Assembly (NCBI GenBank): GCA_017531985.1 | Contig: JAFXJY010000026.1 | Coordinates: forward strand, 1-53,737 | Length of the DNA: 53,737 bases | Origin: Bacteroidaceae bacterium | GTDB lineage: Bacteria > Bacteroidota > Bacteroidia > Bacteroidales > Barnesiellaceae_A | Reading direction: 5' to 3' | Shown here: piece by piece, positions 36,220 through 44,888 of the stretch | How positions within the stretch are numbered: position 1 is the first letter of the stretch | Layout: every line of letters starts with the position of its first letter | Position numbers and translations under genes: made by a program | The notes under the pieces: generated by a model | The model's database searches: none | What the model was told of the DNA's origin: nothing | The model's input: only the letters and a program-made list of their open reading frames with translations

Positions 36220-36558
36220 TACAACCGCATTAGGAGATAACTATTCACCAACCATTATTAGCGAAATAACAACTGACTGCATTTTACAAACGACCCTACC
36301 ATCCATCGTAAGAATGCACGCGATAATAGACTGACAATCTTTCAATTATTCTCATAGAATAGACTCTGAGTTATAATAAGATAGATAAAAGAAAATAATT
36401 AAAGAAAATTTTCCGAAATTGTTTGTTTCATATATAATTATTACTATATTTGCGGTTGCATCATTCATATGCAGTACATATAGCAGAAGAATGAGGCAAA
36501 ATAATACATGCGATTTTTAACTTAATACCGTGAATATAAACACTTTAAATTTTTTGTT
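36220..36558. other. 339 bp gap upstream of the carboxyltransferase gene
   Basis: No gene is visible. The AT-rich right half holds a strong consensus promoter (36422-36452) and a 5' leader of about 100 nt. I see no clear terminator hairpin after the MBOAT gene and no recognisable riboswitch in the leader. Confidence 0.5.
36422..36452 (+). promoter_or_regulatory. Consensus promoter of the carboxyltransferase gene
   Basis: TTTG (36422-36425), exactly 19 bp, then TATATTTG (36445-36452). This is the best match to the Bacteroidota TTTG-N19-TAnnTTTG consensus in the window, with a leader of about 100 nt. Confidence 0.75.
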
Positions 36559-38430
36559 ATGGCAAAAAAATTGAAAATTCGCGACTTAACGCTTCGCGAT
36601 GGTCACCAATCACTCTTTGCAACTCGTTTGCAAAGCAAACATGTAGAACAAGTAATAGAAGATTATAAAGAAGCCGGCTTCTATGCCATGGAAGTGTGGG
36701 GTGGTGCTGTACCCGACTCGGTAATGCGTTATCTCGACGAAAGTCCTTGGACTCGCCTCAGCTCTATCAGCAAAGTTATAGAAGGTCGTTCATATCTGAC
36801 TGCCCTATCGCGTGGTCGTAACCTCTTTGGATATGCACCCTACCCCAATACCGTTATAGATGGTTTCTACAAAGAGGCTGTCAAGCAAGGTCTGGGCATC
36901 ATGCGTGTATTCGACGCCCTCAACGACTTGAACAACGTAGAGAGTTCTATCAAGAAAATCAATGAGGTAGGTGGCATTGCCGATGGTGCAGTGTGCTATA
37001 CAGTCGACCCCAAACCCTCAAAGGCTGCCGCTCCCGAGAAAGTTGGTTTCTTTGCTCGCTTGTTTGGTAAAAAAGCTACCGCAGCTGAACCCGAAAAGAT
37101 ATTTACCGATGCTTACTTTGTAGAGAAAGCCAAGGGTATGGAGGCTATGGGTGCCAAGATTATCACCCTGAAAGATATGGCAGGTCTTGTAAATCCCGCT
37201 CGCGTAACAACTCTTATCCCCGCCTTGAAGAATGCAGTGAAAGTTCCTGTTGATTTCCACACTCACTGTACTCCCGGCTACGGTCTTGCATCGTCGTTAA
37301 TGGCTGTAATGCATGGTGTTGACATCCTCGATACCAACATTTGGTACTTCGGTGGTGGCTCAGCTGCTCCTGCTATTGAGTTGATATATGTATTCTGTCA
37401 GAAACTCGGTATCGAGGTGGAAGCTAATATGGAAGCCGTTGGTCGCATCCGCGTGAAATTAGAGGGTATCCGTCGTGACCTGAGCGACTTTGACTTGAAT
37501 AAAGATAAATTCCCGCGTGCATTCGATCCTCTCAAAGATACGCTTCCTGCTGAGGTAGATGCACTCTTCGACAAAGCAATTGCTGCTGCTAAGGCTAATA
37601 ATGAGGCTGAACTTCTTGATGCTTGCCATGCCATTGAACAATACTTCGGATTCCCCAAACCTAATGAGATTGTTAAGCATGCCGAGGTTCCCGGTGGTAT
37701 GTATAGTAACATGGTTGCTCAGCTCAAAACTCTTGGTGCAGAGGATGTTCTCAACGATGCTATGGCTCTTATCCCCGAAGTTCGTCGTGCAGCAGGTCTT
37801 GTACCTCTGGTAACTCCTACATCGCAAATCGTGGGTAGCCAAGCCGTTAACCTTGCCATCGACCGCAAGAAAGGTAATCCCGACTATACAATGGTTACCA
37901 ACCAGTTTATCAACCTTATAAAAGGTGAGTATGGTAAGACTCCTGTTGCTATCGACCCCGCATTCCGCGAGAAAATTACAGGTAGCCCCATCGAAAAACC
38001 ATACGACATCAATGCATACGAAGCTCCTAAAAATCCCGAGTTGCCTGAATTTGGTGGCGTGAAATTGGCCAAGGACGAGAACGATTATCTCTTGCTTCAA
38101 CTCTTCCCCACAGTAGGTGCTACATTCCTACGCAATCGTCGCCAAGAAGAGTATGCCGCTGCTCCCAAGGAAAATAAACCCGAAGAAGTTAAAGCAGCAG
38201 AAGAACCTATTACAGGTCCTACTCAGAAGATACCCATGGGCGGTAGCATCATATCGGTAGCTGTTAAAGCCGGAGACAGTGTGAAGAAAGGTCAAGCATT
38301 ACTCGTATATGAAGCAATGAAGATGGAAAATACAGTTAACAGCGAACGTGAGGGTGTTGTGAAACGTGTATTCGTACAACCCGGTCAAGTAGTAGCTACA
38401 AATGCTGTATTGGTTGAATTTGAAGGATAA
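36559..38430 (+). CDS. oadA: Biotin-dependent carboxyltransferase (oxaloacetate decarboxylase alpha / pyruvate carboxylase subunit B)
   Basis: A 623-residue protein with three parts: an HMGL-like carboxyltransferase TIM barrel (1-about 310), a PYC/OADA conserved domain (to about 500) and a C-terminal biotinyl domain. Barrel motifs are RDLTLRDGHQSL (8-19), metal-binding DFHTHCTPGYG (232-242) and KDMAGL (205-210). The biotin lysine is Lys588 in YEAMKMENTV, preceded by an acidic Ala/Pro hinge. It moves carboxyl groups between oxaloacetate or pyruvate and biotin. A stretch at about 152-181, rich in Lys, Ala and Pro, interrupts the barrel where relatives are short. Partner subunits (biotin carboxylase, OadB/G) are not nearby, so the exact complex is unknown. 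It is transcribed alone. Confidence 0.9.
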   Translation: MAKKLKIRDLTLRDGHQSLFATRLQSKHVEQVIEDYKEAGFYAMEVWGGAVPDSVMRYLDESPWTRLSSISKVIEGRSYLTALSRGRNLFGYAPYPNTVIDGFYKEAVKQGLGIMRVFDALNDLNNVESSIKKINEVGGIADGAVCYTVDPKPSKAAAPEKVGFFARLFGKKATAAEPEKIFTDAYFVEKAKGMEAMGAKIITLKDMAGLVNPARVTTLIPALKNAVKVPVDFHTHCTPGYGLASSLMAVMHGVDILDTNIWYFGGGSAAPAIELIYVFCQKLGIEVEANMEAVGRIRVKLEGIRRDLSDFDLNKDKFPRAFDPLKDTLPAEVDALFDKAIAAAKANNEAELLDACHAIEQYFGFPKPNEIVKHAEVPGGMYSNMVAQLKTLGAEDVLNDAMALIPEVRRAAGLVPLVTPTSQIVGSQAVNLAIDRKKGNPDYTMVTNQFINLIKGEYGKTPVAIDPAFREKITGSPIEKPYDINAYEAPKNPELPEFGGVKLAKDENDYLLLQLFPTVGATFLRNRRQEEYAAAPKENKPEEVKAAEEPITGPTQKIPMGGSIISVAVKAGDSVKKGQALLVYEAMKMENTVNSEREGVVKRVFVQPGQVVATNAVLVEFEG

Positions 38431-38454
38431 TAATTCCATCAGGTTATAAACAGT

Positions 38455-38500
38455 CGGAGAATGTGTATGATGATCGACACATTCTCCGATTTCTTTTTTC
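38455..38500 (+). terminator. Rho-independent terminator of the carboxyltransferase gene
   Basis: A perfect 12 bp stem (38455-38466 with 38477-38488; cggagaatgtgt / acacattctccg) with a 10 nt loop is followed by atttcttttttc. It starts 24 bp after the stop codon. Confidence 0.92.
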
Positions 38501-38530
38501 TAAGTTGCTGAGGAAATGTGGTAATGTGAC

Positions 38531-38570
38531 AAAAAATACCTTTGATGAAACGCTTTTTATCAAAGGTATT
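38531..38570 (-). terminator. Probable terminator of the rny-PSP1-gldH side
   Basis: A perfect 12 bp inverted repeat (38535-38546 with 38559-38570; aatacctttgat / atcaaaggtatt) has a 12 nt loop. On the minus strand it is followed by a T6 run. It lies about 119 bp beyond the gldH stop, back to back with the plus-strand terminator. Confidence 0.7.
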
Positions 38571-38602
38571 ATAAATATCTGTAATTTAGTAAATTACATG
38601 TG

Positions 38603-38664
38603 GTTTTACCAACTACTTTTTACCATTATACCGAGTTTTACCAACCACTTTTGTCCATTATACC
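38603..38664. repeat. Two-copy tandem repeat, period 32 bp
   Basis: gttttaccaactacttttta... (38603-38632) recurs at 38635-38664 with 27 of 30 positions identical. It lies in the gldH 3' region between its stop codon and the terminator. Its function is unknown. Confidence 0.7.
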
Positions 38665-38688
38665 TGATTTACTCAAACATAAAATGAC

Positions 38689-39153
38689 TTAATCTTGATG
38701 TAATTTGACCGATACACCAACGCTGATAACACCTTGCAACAATTCATCACGCATGGCTTGCGTAATGTTGAAAACATGAGTTCCTGTATCGAGTGGTTGC
38801 TTATGGATAAGCGGATAGGCAACTTGATAGGTTGCCCCCCACCCATTGCCTTGCCAGCGTCCGTAAGGGTCGGCAAGGGCGAGATTCAGGGTATCGGTCG
38901 AAAGGTTGCGACCATTGTACTGATGCTCGACAAATAGCCATAGATTGCTGTACTGATACTGTGTATTATGCCGAACAAACACACTGACATCATATTGCTG
39001 TGGCTGCGTAATATCGACTGCAAAAGATTGGATACTGTCAAGATGCCAACCCTCAGAGGGAATATTATTGTGTCGATTGCTGACATCGCTGACCGTACAG
39101 GCACTTAGTGAGTATAAGACAAGAAGCAACATCGCAATGTTACTTCTTCTCAT
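38689..39153 (-). CDS. gldH: GldH-like lipoprotein
   Basis: A 154-residue lipoprotein with signal peptide and lipobox LSAC (Cys19). The mature part has the Bacteroidota GldH pattern: a beta-rich domain with YDVSVFVRHNTQYQYSNLW, LADPYGRWQGNGWG and ISVGVSVKL. GldH is needed for gliding in Flavobacterium but also occurs in non-gliding Bacteroidales, where its role is unclear. The frame stays open far upstream inside the PSP1 gene. The ATG at 39151-39153, four bases after the PSP1 stop, gives a proper signal peptide. The PSP1-gldH pair is conserved in the phylum. Confidence 0.85.
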   Translation of the reverse strand: MRRSNIAMLLLVLYSLSACTVSDVSNRHNNIPSEGWHLDSIQSFAVDITQPQQYDVSVFVRHNTQYQYSNLWLFVEHQYNGRNLSTDTLNLALADPYGRWQGNGWGATYQVAYPLIHKQPLDTGTHVFNITQAMRDELLQGVISVGVSVKLHQD

Positions 39154-39157
39154 TAGT

Positions 39158-40381
39158 TTAGTTGTCTTTATTATTTGACCCTTCATTGTTCGTATTATTA
39201 TTTGATGGGGTAAACCGCCGTTTCTTACGTTGCTGACCGGTACCGGGACTTTGGCTGCTATTGCGATTATTTCGTTTCTCGCCGTTGCCTCCATTGCCTT
39301 TTTTCTTTCGTTTCTTATTATCGAAACGCGTAAGGCTATCTTGTCCCACCACGTCCTGATATTCACGACGTGGACTATCTTTGCCTTGACCCTCACGTTC
39401 AAGGGTATCGGGCTTTATACCACGACGATTGAGGGCAATAATCTCAAAGGCACGACCGGCATCGATGGTAACAAGATTGGCAGGTATATTCTTGTCGGTG
39501 GAGTAGGTAATGAGTCGGGCAAAGATATCGGCCTTGAAAAAGTAATAGGTATTATCCTTGGTCTCGAGTACCATCTCCTTCGATGGTAGTTTTTTACGAG
39601 CCTCAACGTAGGCATCAACTTCGAAGTTCAGGCAACACTTCAACTTGGCACATTGTCCGGCAAGTTTTTGAGGATTGAGCGATATATCTTGGTATCGTGC
39701 CGCACTTGTTGCAACAGAGACAAAATTGGACATCCATCCGGCACAACAAAGTTCACGACCACAAGGGCCTATACCACCTATTCGACCTGCTTCTTGACGA
39801 ACACCTATCTGCTTCATCTCAATGCGTACCTTGAATACATCGGCCAGAACTTTTATGAGCTGACGGAAGTCAACTCGGTCGTCAGCAATGTAGTAGAAGA
39901 TCGCTTTGTTGCCATCTCCTTGATATTCTACATCTCCTATTTTCATATTCAGTCCGAGTTCCTCAGCAATCTTGCGAGCCCTTATCATTGTGTTGTGTTC
40001 GCGAGCCTTTGCCTCTTCATATTTTTCTATATCATTGGGCTTGGCCTTTCGATAGACACGTTTGAGTTCCACATCGGTCTTTACTGCATGCTTACGCATT
40101 TGCAATGGAACCAGTTGACCGATAAGTGTTACCTCACCTATATCATGACCGGGCGATGCCTCCACCGCTACAATATCGCCCACTTCAAGCTTGATGTGAG
40201 CAGTATTGCGATAGTAGCCCTTGCGAGTATTCTTGAACCTGACCTCTACAAGGTCGTTGGCTTGCTGAGCCTCGGGCAAGTCGCTCAACCAATCGTACAC
40301 ATCGAGTTTGGTCTCCTTACGGCGAAATTCGCGTGCATCAAATTCGCTTTTCTCTATATTTTCGTTATTGGAATTGTCCAT
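39158..40381 (-). CDS. PSP1-domain protein (RicT/YaaT-like)
   Basis: A 407-residue protein whose centre is a PSP1 domain, with the cysteine set of the RicT/YaaT family: Cys207, Cys212, Cys213, Cys244, Cys249 and Cys250 (IGPCGRELCCAGW and CAKLKCCLNFE). In Bacillus subtilis RicT belongs to the RicA-F-T complex, which binds Fe-S clusters and modulates RNase Y. The N-terminal 40 residues are charged. The C-terminal 75 or so are a disordered-looking tail rich in Lys, Arg, Asn and Gly (DNKKRKKKGNGGNGEKRNN), which suggests RNA binding. It lies 41 bp downstream of rny and 4 bp before gldH. Confidence 0.87.
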   Translation of the reverse strand: MDNSNNENIEKSEFDAREFRRKETKLDVYDWLSDLPEAQQANDLVEVRFKNTRKGYYRNTAHIKLEVGDIVAVEASPGHDIGEVTLIGQLVPLQMRKHAVKTDVELKRVYRKAKPNDIEKYEEAKAREHNTMIRARKIAEELGLNMKIGDVEYQGDGNKAIFYYIADDRVDFRQLIKVLADVFKVRIEMKQIGVRQEAGRIGGIGPCGRELCCAGWMSNFVSVATSAARYQDISLNPQKLAGQCAKLKCCLNFEVDAYVEARKKLPSKEMVLETKDNTYYFFKADIFARLITYSTDKNIPANLVTIDAGRAFEIIALNRRGIKPDTLEREGQGKDSPRREYQDVVGQDSLTRFDNKKRKKKGNGGNGEKRNNRNSSQSPGTGQQRKKRRFTPSNNNTNNEGSNNKDN

Positions 40382-40422
40382 GACTGCGTATTATATATAG
40401 ATGGGGGGCGAAAGGAGCATTA

Positions 40423-41964
40423 TTACTTGGCAAAACTTACAGCACGAGTCTCACGAATAACGGTGATTTTAACCTGTCCGGGATATGTCATCTCATCTTG
40501 TATTCGCTTGGCTATTTCGCTCGACAGACGTTCGGTTTCAAAATCATCAATCTTATCGGCACCTACTATCACACGCAACTCTCTACCTGCCTGGATAGCA
40601 TAGGTCTTGGTAACTCCGGGATAAGAAAGGGCGAGTTGTTCGAGGTCGTTCAGACGCTTGATGTAGGCCTCGACAATCTCACGACGGGCTCCGGGTCTTG
40701 CTCCCGAAATTGCATCACACACTTGTACAATAGGAGCAAGAAGGCTGTTCATCTCGGTTTCATCGTGGTGAGCACCGATAGCATTGCAAATGTCGGGTTT
40801 TTCTTTATACTTTTCAGCCATTTTCATACCCAACAATGCGTGTGGCAACTCGGGTTCCTCATCGGGAACTTTACCTATATCGTGCAATAGACCTGCTCGA
40901 CGAGCTTTCTTGGGATTGAGACCCAACTCCGATGCCATAACGGCACAAAGATTGGCTGTTTCACGAGAGTGTTGCAAGAGGTTCTGACCGTATGAAGAAC
41001 GGTATTTCATTTTACCTACCAAACGAATAAGTTCGGGGTGCAAACCATGTATTCCGAGGTCGATGGCAGTGCGTTTACCGGTCTCTATAATCTCCTCTTC
41101 GATTTGCTTACGCACCTTGGCTACTACCTCTTCAATACGAGCCGGGTGTATACGACCATCTGTCACCAGCTGATGTAACGCCAGTCGAGCTATCTCACGA
41201 CGTACGGGGTCAAATGCCGACAATACAATAGCTTCGGGAGTATCATCTACGATAATCTCCACACCGGTAGCGGCTTCAAGTGCTCGAATGTTACGACCTT
41301 CTCGACCGATGATACGACCCTTCATTTCGTCCGACTCAATGTGGAACACTGTTACCGAATTTTCAATAGCCGTTTCGGTAGCTACTCGTTGGATGCTTTG
41401 TATAATAATGCGTTTAGCCTCTTTGTTGGCAGTGAGCTTGGCATCGTCCATAATATCGTTGATGTACGATGCAGCCGACGTCTTAGCTTCGTCGACAAGC
41501 GATTGGATAAGACGTTCCTTGGCTTCTTCGGCCGAGAGTCCCGAGATGCGTTCAAGATGTTCAATCTCGGCTTTATACATCTTGTCAAGCTCCTCCTCTT
41601 TCTTTTCTACAACTTCGAGCTGTTTTTCGTAGTTTGCCTTAGCATTATCAGCCTCATTCTTACGACGTTGCAAGTCACTTTGTTGCTGATTAAGTTGCAT
41701 TTCGCGTTGTTTGAGTTTTGCCTCGGCCGATTGCAGTTTCGAGTTGCGAGAGTTAACTTGCTTCTCCAACTCGGCTTTGCGTTGGAGAAATTCTTCCTTG
41801 ACTTCGAGTAATTTTTTCTTGGTTAGAACTTCGGCTTCTTTTTCAGCCTCATCAATAATACTTTTTGCTTTGTCGAGCAGTAGCGTTTTGTTGATAATGT
41901 GTGCCGCAAGGGCTCCTATTATCAAGGCTACAATGATCATACTGATTGTTACTATGATGTTCAT
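40423..41964 (-). CDS. rny: Ribonuclease Y
   Basis: This membrane-anchored endoribonuclease starts mRNA decay. The 513-residue protein has an N-terminal transmembrane helix (about 3-24), a long coiled coil (about 30-200), a KH domain with [10 protein letters not shown] (216-225) and an HD domain with LLHDIGK (His361-Asp362) after [18 protein letters not shown]. Length and order are canonical. A structured RNA element lies just upstream. The next gene, a PSP1/RicT-like protein, belongs to a family known to act on RNase Y. Confidence 0.97.
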   Translation of the reverse strand: MNIIVTISMIIVALIIGALAAHIINKTLLLDKAKSIIDEAEKEAEVLTKKKLLEVKEEFLQRKAELEKQVNSRNSKLQSAEAKLKQREMQLNQQQSDLQRRKNEADNAKANYEKQLEVVEKKEEELDKMYKAEIEHLERISGLSAEEAKERLIQSLVDEAKTSAASYINDIMDDAKLTANKEAKRIIIQSIQRVATETAIENSVTVFHIESDEMKGRIIGREGRNIRALEAATGVEIIVDDTPEAIVLSAFDPVRREIARLALHQLVTDGRIHPARIEEVVAKVRKQIEEEIIETGKRTAIDLGIHGLHPELIRLVGKMKYRSSYGQNLLQHSRETANLCAVMASELGLNPKKARRAGLLHDIGKVPDEEPELPHALLGMKMAEKYKEKPDICNAIGAHHDETEMNSLLAPIVQVCDAISGARPGARREIVEAYIKRLNDLEQLALSYPGVTKTYAIQAGRELRVIVGADKIDDFETERLSSEIAKRIQDEMTYPGQVKITVIRETRAVSFAK

Positions 41965-41986
41965 TTTGTTTTGAATAAAGTTATAT

Positions 41987-42029
41987 AAAAAGCACCACAG
42001 GTACAGCCGTAGGGCAATACTTATGGTGC
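41987..42029 (-). ncRNA. Structured rod-like RNA element with T-run before rny
   Basis: On the minus strand GCACCA (42024-42029) pairs with TGGTGC (41992-41997). Inside it are GTA/TAC and GCC/GGC stems separated by small symmetric bulges, around a CTAC loop, and TTTTT follows. It lies 22 bp before the rny start codon. It could be a leader attenuator of rny or the 3' end of a small RNA. Its placement between zapA and rny is stated as seen; the function is not known. Confidence 0.45.
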
Positions 42030-42055
42030 GGTTAAAAAAAATTTCGTTTATAAAT

Positions 42056-42077
42056 TATAAAAACTACCTTTCGGTGG
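42056..42077 (-). terminator. Weak hairpin after zapA
   Basis: On the minus strand CCACC-GAAA-GGTAG can form a short GAAA-capped stem (one mismatch), followed by TTTTTATAA. The stem is short, so it is at best a leaky terminator between zapA and rny. Confidence 0.35.
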
Positions 42078-42081
42078 CCTA

Positions 42082-42387
42082 CTATAAGTTATTATTTTTG
42101 AGATAAGTTGCTATTTCTTTTTCTAAACTTTCAAGTTCCTTTTCAATAGAGATTTTCTCTTCCGAGGTCTTGATTAGTTTTCGTGCCAACAAGATGGCAA
42201 CCATAACAAAGTATGAGGCATTGTCCATGCCGGCAATTTTATCTTTATACTTTGAGTATGAACTATTTATCATATCAGCCGCCTCACGCAGTATTCTTTC
42301 TTCCTCACTGTTCTTGACAGGATATACCAAGGGTGTCTTTATATCCTTGAAAAACAGACTGATTTTATAAGATTCGGTAGCGTCCAT
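42082..42387 (-). CDS. zapA: Cell division protein ZapA
   Basis: This 101-residue protein matches the ZapA family: an N-terminal globular head (SYKISLFFKDIKTPLVYPV), then YSKYKDKIAGMDNASYFVMVAILLA and a C-terminal coiled coil rich in Glu/Lys. ZapA bundles FtsZ protofilaments and stabilises the Z-ring. It lies 5 bp downstream of a coiled-coil gene and upstream of rny. Confidence 0.9.
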   Translation of the reverse strand: MDATESYKISLFFKDIKTPLVYPVKNSEEERILREAADMINSSYSKYKDKIAGMDNASYFVMVAILLARKLIKTSEEKISIEKELESLEKEIATYLKNNNL

Positions 42388-42392
42388 GATAT

Positions 42393-42707
42393 TTATTCAT
42401 TTAGTAAAGAGATACACTTATCTATTTCTCGCACCAATCGGGCAAATCGCTCTTTATTCTCTTGAAGTTGTTGCTTGTTCAACTCGGTCTTCTGAGAGAT
42501 TTGCAGGTTTTTATAGCGGACTTCGCTTTGAGCTAATTCGTTGGTAAGTTCATCAATCTTTGCATCGCGTGCTGCTATCTCTGTTTGCAATTGATTGACA
42601 ACATCTTGCAACCTATTGTTCTCTCCGCTGAGATGTGATATTTGTGCTTTGAGTTGCACAAAGTGTGATTGCAGTGTTGTGATAACTACCTTTGAATCGT
42701 CAGCCAT
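42393..42707 (-). CDS. Small coiled-coil protein preceding ZapA (ZapB-like)
   Basis: A 104-residue protein that is almost entirely heptad-like coiled coil (from about 15 to 95), without membrane segment or signal peptide. No enzymatic motif is visible. It is encoded 5 bp before zapA under a consensus promoter, which suggests a division role comparable with ZapB, itself a small all-coiled-coil ZapA partner. Coiled coils align easily, so the name ZapB-like describes layout and context rather than proven homology. Confidence 0.65.
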   Translation of the reverse strand: MADDSKVVITTLQSHFVQLKAQISHLSGENNRLQDVVNQLQTEIAARDAKIDELTNELAQSEVRYKNLQISQKTELNKQQLQENKERFARLVREIDKCISLLNE

Positions 42708-42725
42708 ACTATACCAATTTTGCTA

Positions 42726-42758
42726 CAAAGATAATAATATTACTTGAAAAAAGACAAA
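42726..42758 (-). promoter_or_regulatory. Promoter of the coiled-coil-zapA unit
   Basis: Minus strand TTTG (42755-42758), 21 bp, TATCTTTG (42726-42733), 19 bp upstream of the ATG. The -33 element lies within the T-rich tail of the upstream gene's terminator. Confidence 0.65.
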
Positions 42759-42787
42759 ACCCGAGGCAAAAGTTGTATTGCCTCGGG
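42746..42787 (-). terminator. Rho-independent terminator after the pullulanase-like gene
   Basis: A perfect 10 bp stem (42760-42769 with 42778-42787; cccgaggcaa / ttgcctcggg) with an 8 nt loop is followed on the minus strand by ttttgtctttttt. It lies 56 bp after the stop codon. Confidence 0.85.
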
Positions 42788-42842
42788 CGAATTATGTTTT
42801 TTTAATGCAAATTTAGCGTTTCGCCATTCTCCGAAATCCTTA

Positions 42843-44849
42843 TCAGCGAGCCAAGATAAGTGCTGCACTCGGTGCTACGGTTGCGTGCGAACCTTCAATG
42901 GTATTCTTGCCTTCAAGGTCGATTGTCGCATCATGGGCTATAACCTTCCATTGGCCTTCGGGGATAGTTATGTCGGCAGCCTTGTCACTACCATTGAAAG
43001 CCACAACTATCTGCTCCCACTCATCTCCTCCGGCGTGACCATTGAGGGTGTAAGCTACCACTTGTTCAGGTGTTCCTTCAATAAATTGCAAATGGTTATT
43101 GACCAACTCGGCTGTTGCCAAACGGAATGCGGGATGTGACTTGCGAAGTTGGATAAGGTCGCGATAGTAGTTAAATTGTTCACGATTGCTGTGTTTCAAA
43201 CTCCAGTCGATGGCATTCACCTCATCGGGCGAACAGTAGCTGTTGTGTACACCTTTTTTATCACGGAAGATTTCCTCACCGGTAAACATGAAAGGCACAC
43301 CTTGCGATGTAAATACGATGGTCTGTGCCAATCGGGCATAGCGTTGCAATGTCTTTTCATCGGCATCGGGCATTGATGCACGCAACTTGTCAGTGAGGCA
43401 CATATCGTCGTGGCATGACACATAGTTGATTACTTGCGTGGGATGGTTGGTGTATGGTGCTTTTGAATAATTGACGAGTTCATAGTTGATTTGAGGATGT
43501 TGTATTGCACCTACTATACCAAACTTGACGCTCTCTTCACAGCCTTTCTCTCCGGTAGCAAATCCACGACCGGTAGCTTGGCTGAAATGTCCTTTTACGC
43601 CATCTCGCAGATCGTCACTGAACACTGCCACTCCGGGCATTTTATAGGCATTGGCTTTCATGGCACAATCATCACCGGCAATTACTGGTGCTTGTGCTGC
43701 CCAACCTTCACCGTAAACAAAGATTGTAGGGTCTATCTTATCCAACTCGGCACGAACAGCCTTCATAGTCTCTATATCATGGATACCCATCAAGTCAAAA
43801 CGGAATCCGTCAAAATGATACTCCTCAGCCCAGTACTTAACCGAGTTGACAATGTAGTTGCGTACCATTTCTCGCTCACTGGCTGTCTCGTTTCCACAAG
43901 CCGAAGCATCAGCATAGCTTCCGTCATCTTTGTGGCGATAGTAGTAGCCCGGGGTTGTTAGGCTGAAATTAGAGCCATCATTAATATATGTGTGATTGTA
44001 CACAACATCAAGAATAACGCGAATACCATTGCGGTGCAAGGCTTGCACCATCTGTTTCATTTCGCGAATGCGAGTAGCCGGATCAAAGGCATTGGTCGAA
44101 TACGAACCCTCGGGGGTATTATAATTGACCGGGTCATAACCCCAGTTATACTGAGCACTATCGGGACGACTCTCATTAACCGAACCATAGTCGTACGAGG
44201 GGAGAATATGTACATGTGTGATACCCAACTCTTTGAGGTGGTCGATACCGGTCATTTCACCTTCGGGCGAACGTGTACCCTCCTGTGTAAGGGCAAGAAA
44301 CTTGCCTCCATATTGATTGCCGGCCGAAGCATGAATAGAGAAGTCGCGATGATGCATCTCATAGATGATGATATCGGTAAATTGGTTCAAGGCGGGACGA
44401 ACATCACTCTCCCAACCCTCGGGGTCGGTAGCATTCATGTCGATGATGGCAGCTCGACGACCATTTACACCTACGGCACGGGCGTATGCTCCGGGGGTCT
44501 CGGCGAGCCATTCACCTTGGTGATGAATGCTGAATGTGTAGAATTTACCATAAAGAGCCTCTTCAAATGCTGTACGCCACGGTTCTTGTTGGCTCTTGCG
44601 TTCCATGTAGCGAACATCTATGGGTTCTCCACCCACTCCATCATTGTAAATGCGAAGCATCACACTGTCGGCAGTAGGCGACCACAGCGTAAAGTTCGTT
44701 CCTCTCTCATCTACGGTCATTTCTAAGTCATCACCCTCATAGACTGGATAATTGTCATAATCGCCATCGGCAACGGGGGTAGTTTGGCAACTTGTCAACA
44801 TAGTTAATAGAGCCACTGCAAGCAGGGCGAATTGTTTTAATTGTTTCAT
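42843..44849 (-). CDS. pulA: Type I pullulanase-like GH13 lipoprotein
   Basis: A 668-residue lipoprotein (lipobox LTSC, Cys21), so probably attached to the outer membrane or exposed in the periplasm. A CBM48-like N-terminal domain (about 45-125) is followed by a GH13 catalytic barrel with the type I pullulanase signature YNWGYDP (234-240). The nucleophile is Asp352 in GFRFDLMG, the acid/base Glu381 in VYGEGW and the third carboxylate Asp481 in YVSCHDD. A C-terminal beta domain completes it. It debranches alpha-1,6 links in pullulan, glycogen or starch. It lies alone, away from any SusCD-type locus, between the rpoBC operon and the zapA unit, with its own promoter and terminator. Confidence 0.92.
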   Translation of the reverse strand: MKQLKQFALLAVALLTMLTSCQTTPVADGDYDNYPVYEGDDLEMTVDERGTNFTLWSPTADSVMLRIYNDGVGGEPIDVRYMERKSQQEPWRTAFEEALYGKFYTFSIHHQGEWLAETPGAYARAVGVNGRRAAIIDMNATDPEGWESDVRPALNQFTDIIIYEMHHRDFSIHASAGNQYGGKFLALTQEGTRSPEGEMTGIDHLKELGITHVHILPSYDYGSVNESRPDSAQYNWGYDPVNYNTPEGSYSTNAFDPATRIREMKQMVQALHRNGIRVILDVVYNHTYINDGSNFSLTTPGYYYRHKDDGSYADASACGNETASEREMVRNYIVNSVKYWAEEYHFDGFRFDLMGIHDIETMKAVRAELDKIDPTIFVYGEGWAAQAPVIAGDDCAMKANAYKMPGVAVFSDDLRDGVKGHFSQATGRGFATGEKGCEESVKFGIVGAIQHPQINYELVNYSKAPYTNHPTQVINYVSCHDDMCLTDKLRASMPDADEKTLQRYARLAQTIVFTSQGVPFMFTGEEIFRDKKGVHNSYCSPDEVNAIDWSLKHSNREQFNYYRDLIQLRKSHPAFRLATAELVNNHLQFIEGTPEQVVAYTLNGHAGGDEWEQIVVAFNGSDKAADITIPEGQWKVIAHDATIDLEGKNTIEGSHATVAPSAALILAR

Positions 44850-44888
44850 TGTGATGTATATGTTTGATTATTTATGTTCAATATTCGG

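Noticed and set aside
39154..39402. Longer GldH frame starting inside the PSP1 gene
   Set aside because: It would bury the signal peptide and lipobox about 80 residues into the protein; the ATG four bases after the PSP1 stop gives a proper lipoprotein.
41965..42081. 6S RNA between zapA and rny
   Set aside because: The synteny with zapA is suggestive, but the gap is only 117 bp, shorter than a standard 6S RNA, and the large central bubble is not evident. It is reported only as a structured element.
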